Positions 10,001-13,255 of a stretch of DNA of 13,255 bases are shown in pieces; position 1 is the stretch's first letter, and each line of letters starts with the position of its first letter. Location: the NCBI GenBank assembly GCA_009839585.1, contig VXPI01000292.1, forward strand, positions 1-13,255, in the 5' to 3' direction. The notes beneath the pieces were generated by a model. That model was not told the DNA's origin. It did not search any database and saw only the letters and a program-made list of their open reading frames with translations. Both the position numbers and the translations under genes were made by a program. The stretch is from Gammaproteobacteria bacterium (GTDB taxonomy: Bacteria; Pseudomonadota; Gammaproteobacteria; Arenicellales; Poriferihabitantaceae).

Positions 10001-10560
10001 TTGGTCAGTCAATCAGCTATGTGTTGCCCGAAGACAATGAACTTCTGTACCGATTCCACAAGAACCATATTCAATCCGCCGGACAGTGGGGCATTGTTGA
10101 AAACCAGCCACTCGCCGAGCAATTGTGTGATGGGATCCTTGCCCCACAGGAGGTAGGGAACCGCATCGAATTGCTCAAGGTATTCTGCGAATTGTGTTCA
10201 CTAGGTCGAGGCCGTCCTGTCGGTCGGCATGATCTGGAAAACAGCAATGCAATCAGCGATCGATACATTCAGGGTGTTGTGGATATTGCCAGAGACATTA
10301 AGGGCAACGCATCAAGACTGATCGAAATATTGAGAGAAAGAAAGGATGAGAGAGCCAGCGGCTTTCGTGTAAACCAAATCGACAAACTCGAACAGTATTT
10401 CTTAAATAGCGGATACATCGACGATCGAGCAGTGTTGGACGAAGATGAACTGTTGATCAGAGCGCGTGCAACTCCGGCAGCAGACAACCTTTCGGAAGAT
10501 ACTAGCCTTAAACTGATTCAAAAATGGCAGACTCTGGCTGATGGGTTTTACGAGCAATGA
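7060..10560 (+). CDS. SMC-like ATPase, SbcC/Rad50/YhaN type, with C-terminal extension
   Basis: The 1166-aa protein has an ABC/SMC head split by a long coiled-coil arm. Walker A is HGPNGVGKSS at 31-40, followed by coiled coil at about 155-390. Two hydrophobic stretches at about 407-425 and 428-449 (WWIWIGVFLSLVGG, LFLVMAGAGLGILVISLLLL) sit at the arm's midpoint, as in YhaN-type proteins. A second coiled coil runs from about 485 to 790. The returning head has signature LSDGTRAQL at 840-848 and Walker B ILPFFLDEALD at 865-875; the usual His-switch position reads VYLTSD at 901-906. After the head a region of about 240 residues (about 925-1166) continues with no motif I can assign. No zinc hook (CxxC) is seen in the arm. 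The start overlaps the phosphoesterase stop, pointing to a two-subunit ATPase-nuclease complex. The hydrophobic pair suggests possible membrane tethering. Confidence 0.87.
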   Translation: MILKRLNINQLPGIDAPFQVEFRGSGMHLVHGPNGVGKSSLCKAIEKLYWNDQRAGTPISITGQFEIDGVDWTVERDGKSLIWSRTDGQESPRPELPAAHQAKCFFLQLRDLIDPSRDSLSDIATQINKQMTGGFDLDAVIESFPELTRHRTRNLDKAFSKASSDIEREQREQSNLQSREDHLETLETDLISAREKANQEASIDRALGLLEKRRNIDLLRTQFNRFPPQIGELRGDEMETLNKLEERLQSDCEEVKRLDLEVKSAREKQRDSKLTTPLDPENLTAQKLRADNLIRLEDTIITIERKIADHKGQLSKAIAAIGGTGQSDRQYNLKEHGQLYEFLGRCINTRNQQEIITTKIELLKKATTSQAPESKFDQIKGAIHALRMWLRAPDSESSSSQKVQTRWWIWIGVFLSLVGGILAYFSSLLFLVMAGAGLGILVISLLLLQSTVSSPPIPESREEAKASYRLTKLDEPDQWNVPTVKSWLAKLENELSRLSASAQKLQIQQTELDQLNLEFENVQSRQTELDTERQALAKELGLQNIPDMELVDYARALDRVREEQITLAGLQEKHRDSRHTHSRELEQLTAYITQHQGGEPSSGSEAKSIIDSLDNRSKNLKQALFEEQSTLRQIGRLKSEKEQTEQSIRDIFGRLSLDQGDMPKLKDLLNQQDSYTRMREQITGLQSQIELINQELESANESDLENHTHQDLELLKKQAEQAKHRVEEISGEISEINTLTEQAKKGNSMQDLITRREDARNELQNGLETQLQSHAVKFLIGQVKDQYEQKRIPRMFKRAKSHFARFTRNSYKLQLGRHDGKPTLQALELHTGKIRELDHLSDGTRAQLLIAARIAFAEEIERDLILPFFLDEALDQSDPQRFEAIVGCLGKVSADQQRQIVYLTSDPAEQVRIEQALELADCALTSSIDLGKIRKMSVSVDDITKLDFQSGMDIPKPSGQPYAEYALNLAVPEFTPTQGWFGQSISYVLPEDNELLYRFHKNHIQSAGQWGIVENQPLAEQLCDGILAPQEVGNRIELLKVFCELCSLGRGRPVGRHDLENSNAISDRYIQGVVDIARDIKGNASRLIEILRERKDERASGFRVNQIDKLEQYFLNSGYIDDRAVLDEDELLIRARATPAADNLSEDTSLKLIQKWQTLADGFYEQ

Positions 10561-11213
10561 ACTGCCTGGGAAATTTTTCTTTCGAATTCGGAAACCTGTC
10601 TCAAGTCCCCTCCCTGCCACAGATAAAACATGACAAGAGGCTCCTCCCGGGTTTCAAAGGAATGAGGAATGGATGAAGGCACAAAAACAATCCCTCCTGT
10701 TTTTTTGAATGACTTCGCCTGGTCGCGCCCTATCTGAAACCAGACCGATCCAGAGAGAATCCAGTAAATCTCCTCTGCGTCATGCCAATGCAGGGGATAT
10801 TCCACGTTTGGCCCCCAAACCCCTACCCCACTTCGCAATTGATCACTGATGAAGGGACCCCGTTGCCCGGTGATTTCAGCAAAAGCATATCCGGACAAAA
10901 GCGCATCTCCCACGACACGGTCCTTTTTGGTGTAAGTCTGTTCCCAGAATAATGATTCGCGATAGGCAATCATTTGAGACAAAAGCTTGCCGGCAAGCGA
11001 CCGGGTATCCGGACTGATATCATTGAGCAATCTTGTAACCGGCAGCACTTTGAACCCAACATCACGCCATTGTTCCTGAATGTCTCGAAAACCATCGCTG
11101 AATTTCTGAACGTGCGGATTTGTACATTCGACAACCATCCTCTGCATTGTCAAGAGAATTTCAGAATGTATCGCTTGATCTTCGATGGGTTTGGTAGTTT
11201 TTGTAATCGTCAT
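10548..11213 (-). CDS. Cupin of the DMSP lyase family (DddQ-like)
   Basis: The 221-aa protein has a helical N-terminal part and a C-terminal cupin barrel. The first cupin motif is YPLHWHDAEEIYWILSGSVW (139-158), containing H144-x3-E148-x-Y150; the second is VPSSIPHSF, with His184. The H-x3-E-x-Y plus distal His set and spacing resemble the metal site of DddQ, which cleaves dimethylsulfoniopropionate to dimethyl sulfide and acrylate. EEPLVMFYLWQGG (190-202) is also like that family (PF16867). The family contains members whose true substrate is unknown, so DMSP cleavage here is inferred. The gene follows an M24 gene by 18 bases and is presumably co-transcribed with it. Its stop codon lies inside the end of the convergent SMC gene. 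There is no signal peptide, so a cytoplasmic enzyme is expected. Confidence 0.8.
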   Translation of the reverse strand: MTITKTTKPIEDQAIHSEILLTMQRMVVECTNPHVQKFSDGFRDIQEQWRDVGFKVLPVTRLLNDISPDTRSLAGKLLSQMIAYRESLFWEQTYTKKDRVVGDALLSGYAFAEITGQRGPFISDQLRSGVGVWGPNVEYPLHWHDAEEIYWILSGSVWFQIGRDQAKSFKKTGGIVFVPSSIPHSFETREEPLVMFYLWQGGDLRQVSEFERKISQAVHCS

Positions 11214-11231
11214 GGAGTTGACGGACCCAGT

Positions 11232-12383
11232 TCAGACGACCACCATATCGGTCGAATGACGGCTAAATCTCTCAATACCTCCATCAGTGACTCGTACTGT
11301 CTGGCCAAGAGTCATTGAATTGCCAGACTGACTGTTCATCAGGATGATATGAACAAAAAACACATTATTGGTCTGCATAACATAGGGGTTGTCAGCATAG
11401 AACATCGGATAGTCCATCCAGATCGGACTGAACATGGCTCCAAGGCTATATCCACATGCATTCATCCTATGCTCTCGATAGCCATGTTCATCCAGTACCC
11501 TTGCATGCTCAGAAAAAACCATGCCCATCGTCTCGCCCGGGCGAATTGCTTCCAGACAGGCTTCCATTGCTTCAGAGCAGGCCATATGCATGTGTTTGTG
11601 TTCTTCTGACACATTCCCAATCAGGAAGGTCTGCATGAGGCATGCATGATAGCGTCGATACGCCCCTGCATATTCAAGAGTCAGTTGATCCTGCTGGTCC
11701 AGCGTTCTTCGACCCGAGAAATACCGGCATAATAGGCCACCAGCACCGGAACCAATAATGAATTCATTGCCGGGATAATCACCGCCTCCACTAAATACGG
11801 CAGACTGCATTGCAGCGAGAATGTCTCCTTCAAAGACTCCGGGTCCAGTCGTTTCGATAGCGGCCACCATGGCATCATCAGCAAGTTCTGCGGCCCGCCT
11901 CACGAAAACAATTTCCGACTCGCTCTTGACCGTACGGATTGCTCCAACCAGAGAAGACGCATCTCTAAGTTCACAAAATCCACTTAATGCCTGTTCCAGA
12001 CCCTTGCCATATGCCGCAGACAATCCATACGCATTGTATTCACACCCCAGCGTCTTCCCGGAAACCCCATAGTCGGACAGGGCATTTCGCAAATCCATAT
12101 ATGGGTTTGCATATTCTCCATCCACCCAAACCCGGATATCCTGAATATCCGAAGTGTGCTGGGCTTGGCGGAAATCCGGTGCGCGGGTCAGGAGGAAGTA
12201 TCGACCATCAACCCCTATATACAGGCACTGAAAAAAGCAGAACCCAAAGGTGTCATAGCCGGTTAGGTAGTACATGCTCTCTTGCTTGAAGATTAGCAAT
12301 CCGTCCAGACTCTTGTTTTTCAGTTCCTCTAATACCTTGATTCGGCGCCCGGCTAATTCGGAAGATTCAAAATGTAATGACAT
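11232..12383 (-). CDS. M24 'pita-bread' protein, creatinase/ectoine-hydrolase-like
   Basis: This 383-aa protein has the two-domain M24 layout: a creatinase-N domain (about 1-150, with SMYYLTGYDTFGFCFFQCLY at 36-55) and a pita-bread catalytic domain (about 155-383, with GGGDYPGNEFIIGSG at 199-213). The five metal ligands of aminopeptidase P/methionine aminopeptidase (D, D, H, E, E) are not conserved. LEYAGAYRRYHACLMQT has Glu237 and Cys248 at the two Asp positions. GYSLG replaces GHGIG, VHII replaces the EP strand, and GQTV replaces the last Glu. The E-AG-Y-RYH pattern resembles that of ectoine hydrolase DoeA, a creatinase-type C-N hydrolase. A metal-independent hydrolase of a small amide or guanidine-like compound is therefore more likely than a peptidase (inference). 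It leads an operon with the DddQ-like cupin. The ATG has no obvious Shine-Dalgarno sequence, and a perfect hairpin lies about 18 bases upstream. Confidence 0.85.
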   Translation of the reverse strand: MSLHFESSELAGRRIKVLEELKNKSLDGLLIFKQESMYYLTGYDTFGFCFFQCLYIGVDGRYFLLTRAPDFRQAQHTSDIQDIRVWVDGEYANPYMDLRNALSDYGVSGKTLGCEYNAYGLSAAYGKGLEQALSGFCELRDASSLVGAIRTVKSESEIVFVRRAAELADDAMVAAIETTGPGVFEGDILAAMQSAVFSGGGDYPGNEFIIGSGAGGLLCRYFSGRRTLDQQDQLTLEYAGAYRRYHACLMQTFLIGNVSEEHKHMHMACSEAMEACLEAIRPGETMGMVFSEHARVLDEHGYREHRMNACGYSLGAMFSPIWMDYPMFYADNPYVMQTNNVFFVHIILMNSQSGNSMTLGQTVRVTDGGIERFSRHSTDMVVV

Positions 12384-12400
12384 AATTGTTGTTTTGTCAG

Positions 12401-12414
12401 GGTATCGTCATACC
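12401..12414 (-). promoter_or_regulatory. Perfect inverted repeat before the M24 gene
   Basis: GGTAT-CGTC-ATACC is a 5-bp perfect stem with a 4-base loop, 18 bases before the ATG of the M24/cupin operon. It could be a half-site pair for a repressor or a 5'-leader hairpin. It is short enough to be chance. Confidence 0.25.
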
Positions 12415-12429
12415 AGGCATGCAATTAAC

Positions 12430-12462
12430 AAAAAAACAGGCTGCCATCAGACGAAATGCAGC
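12430..12462 (-). terminator. Weak candidate Rho-independent terminator after the zeta-like pseudogene
   Basis: On the minus strand GCTGC and GCAGC can pair across a 13-base loop, and seven T residues follow two bases later. The stem overlaps the last codons of the broken kinase gene. The long loop and short stem make it weak. If real it would separate the pseudogene from the M24/cupin operon on the same strand. Confidence 0.25.
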
Positions 12463-13004
12463 GATTTTTGTATGGAGGCAAGTGCCCAGCCGGGAATATC
12501 CGTCCACCAGCGACCATCCCGGAAAATCCCGATAATTCGATTAGGTTGATCGGAGTCGGAATTGTCATAGAGGTGAACTTCATCAGATAGGCCGATCATT
12601 GTGGGTAAATTGGCATGTGATCGCGTAAATCGTCGCCAACATCCTCTTTCGAAATATCATGACCACCAAGCTTCACACGATTTCCAATTCGGTCAATTGC
12701 ATCTTCGGCCGTATGCAGGGAAATATAATGCAACAAGATCATATAGCCTTTATGTCCGCGCATATTGGACATGTCGAAGGATACCTTTGCCACTGAGCGT
12801 GGTTTCTATCGGATGAGTTTGACAAGATGCAAGCGCAACGCGTCATCGACCCAGTGCCGTTCGAGCGGATGCCTGGACACTGGATCCCATGTTGCGAGCA
12901 ATTGCATCAGGGTCGATAATTACCGTGTTGCCAAAATGAGATGTACGGGTCAAAGTAGATTTTCCGCAACCATTGGGTCCGGCAACCACATGAAGTCTGG
13001 GCAT
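12447..13004 (-). pseudogene. Zeta-toxin-like P-loop kinase (COG4185 type), broken
   Basis: Reading down the minus strand from ATG at 13004 gives MPRLHVVAGPNGCGKSTLTR, a Walker A start, then IIDPDAIAR. A TGA at 12845-12843 interrupts. The same frame resumes with ETTLSGKGILRHVQYAR (before about 12755), the Walker-B-proximal motif of this family. One base off follows HKGYMILLHYISLHTAEDAI and then RIGNRVKLGGHDI (about 12772-12640). Back in the first frame come RSHANLPTMIGLSDEVHLYD (from 12623) and then the end at TGA 12449-12447. Put together, these pieces make one ~185-aa protein of normal length and order, with at least one nonsense codon and two frameshifts. Intact relatives phosphorylate small molecules such as UDP-N-acetylglucosamine or are uncharacterised. 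Function is almost certainly lost here. Confidence 0.85.
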
Positions 13005-13015
13005 ATTGCTCTATG

Positions 13016-13253
13016 TCAACTGGAATCCAGACTAGGGTTTCGCAACACTCGTTCACCTTCTTCTGTTCGTGCGATATAGCATCCATCTTGCCGATATCCA
13101 TAAAGTGTTCATCCCGCTTCCAGTTCGGCGGCTAAAATCGCCTTGGTTTGTTCGGAAACATTTTTCAGCATTTCGGGGATTTCCGGTCGCTCTGCGGTGC
13201 GAGTGAGGGTTACAGTTTTTTTTTATTTCGAGTATCGTGTCATAATCACTCAC
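13016..13253 (-). pseudogene. Small antitoxin-position gene upstream of the zeta-like kinase, broken
   Basis: From GTG at 13253 the frame reads SDYDTILEIKK into a run of nine A (T at 13216-13224). Deleting one A would bring it into the frame TLTRTAERPEIPEMLKNV, then SEQTKAILAAELEAG. That frame hits TGA at 13111-13109 and continues coherently as TLYGYRQDGCYIARTEEGER, then VLRNPSLDSS, to TGA at 13018-13016. The restored product would be about 78 residues, ending 11 bases before the kinase ATG. Small proteins at this spot commonly pair with COG4185-type kinases as candidate antitoxins; that role is inferred from position. The true start could lie beyond the window edge. One frameshift plus one nonsense codon, next to a broken partner, indicate decay. 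Confidence 0.65.
13216..13224 (-). repeat. Nine-base homopolymer (A9 on the coding strand)
   Basis: T9 on the plus strand sits exactly where the small upstream gene changes reading frame. Runs of this length are prone to slippage in replication, transcription and sequencing, and a run of eight A would restore the frame. Confidence 0.7.
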
Positions 13254-13255
13254 AA

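Noticed and set aside
10974..11638. Plus-strand reading frames opposite the cupin and M24 genes
   Set aside because: They lie antisense to well-supported genes and have no start-site or motif support; shadows of real coding sequence.
11232..12383. DddP-type DMSP lyase or Xaa-Pro aminopeptidase
   Set aside because: The neighbouring DddQ-like gene made DddP tempting, but DddP and true peptidases keep the Asp/His/Glu metal ligands, which are replaced here. The E-AG-Y-RYH pattern fits creatinase/ectoine hydrolase-type proteins better.
12274..13079. Plus-strand reading frames at 12274-12549, 12601-12816 and 12765-13079
   Set aside because: They are antisense to the M24 start and the zeta-like kinase, show no recognisable motifs, and have low-plausibility composition. 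The minus-strand text carries the family motifs.
12843..13111. TGA recoded as Trp or selenocysteine in the two minus-strand genes
   Set aside because: TGA serves as the normal stop of several intact genes in the window (for example 2296-2298, 7061-7063 and 10558-10560). The kinase gene also needs two frameshifts, so ordinary decay is simpler.
1..13255. CRISPR array, tRNA/rRNA gene, insertion sequence or att site
   Set aside because: No spaced direct repeats, cloverleaf-like segment, transposase motif or flanking terminal inverted repeats were noticed on reading either strand.

Overview
The window looks like chromosomal DNA of a proteobacterium, probably a gammaproteobacterium or a marine-type relative. 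The support is indirect: a bacterial-type ProRS with a YbaK-like insertion domain, a YhaO/YhaN-like gene pair, a BREX type 1 remnant and a DMSP-lyase-like cupin. Moderate G+C content and frequent ATGA stop/start overlaps fit but do not identify a genus.

Region 1 (1-3823, + strand) is an eroded phage-defence island. The main open reading frame (181-2298) is a chimera. Its first ~65 residues read like the start of BrxB (DUF1788), and the rest reads like the C-terminal half of BrxC, with no P-loop. This is best explained by an in-frame deletion that fused brxB to brxC. It is translationally coupled to an intact-looking AAA ATPase (2295-3344) and a small protein with a PD-(D/E)xK-like pattern (3341-3823). 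No pglX, pglZ or brxL follows; housekeeping proS comes next. The tail of another reading frame overlaps the chimera's start codon.

Region 2 (3894-10560, + strand) holds proS, then a two-gene operon for an SbcD/YhaO-like metallophosphoesterase and a 1166-aa SbcC/YhaN-like SMC ATPase. The ATPase has two hydrophobic segments inside its coiled-coil arm and a C-terminal extension of about 240 residues that I cannot assign.

Region 3 (12383-10548, - strand) holds a two-gene operon: a creatinase/ectoine-hydrolase-type M24 protein lacking the usual metal ligands, and a DddQ-like DMSP lyase family cupin. It meets the SMC gene tail to tail with overlapping ends and is probably a small-molecule catabolic unit of unknown substrate.

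Region 4 (12447-13253, - strand) is a decayed toxin-antitoxin-like pair: a small antitoxin-position gene with a poly-A frameshift and an in-frame TGA, then a zeta-toxin-like (COG4185-type) P-loop kinase with a nonsense codon and two frameshifts. The window is therefore flanked by two damaged defence or addiction modules around intact housekeeping and metabolic genes. I saw no tRNA, rRNA, CRISPR array, transposase or integrase.
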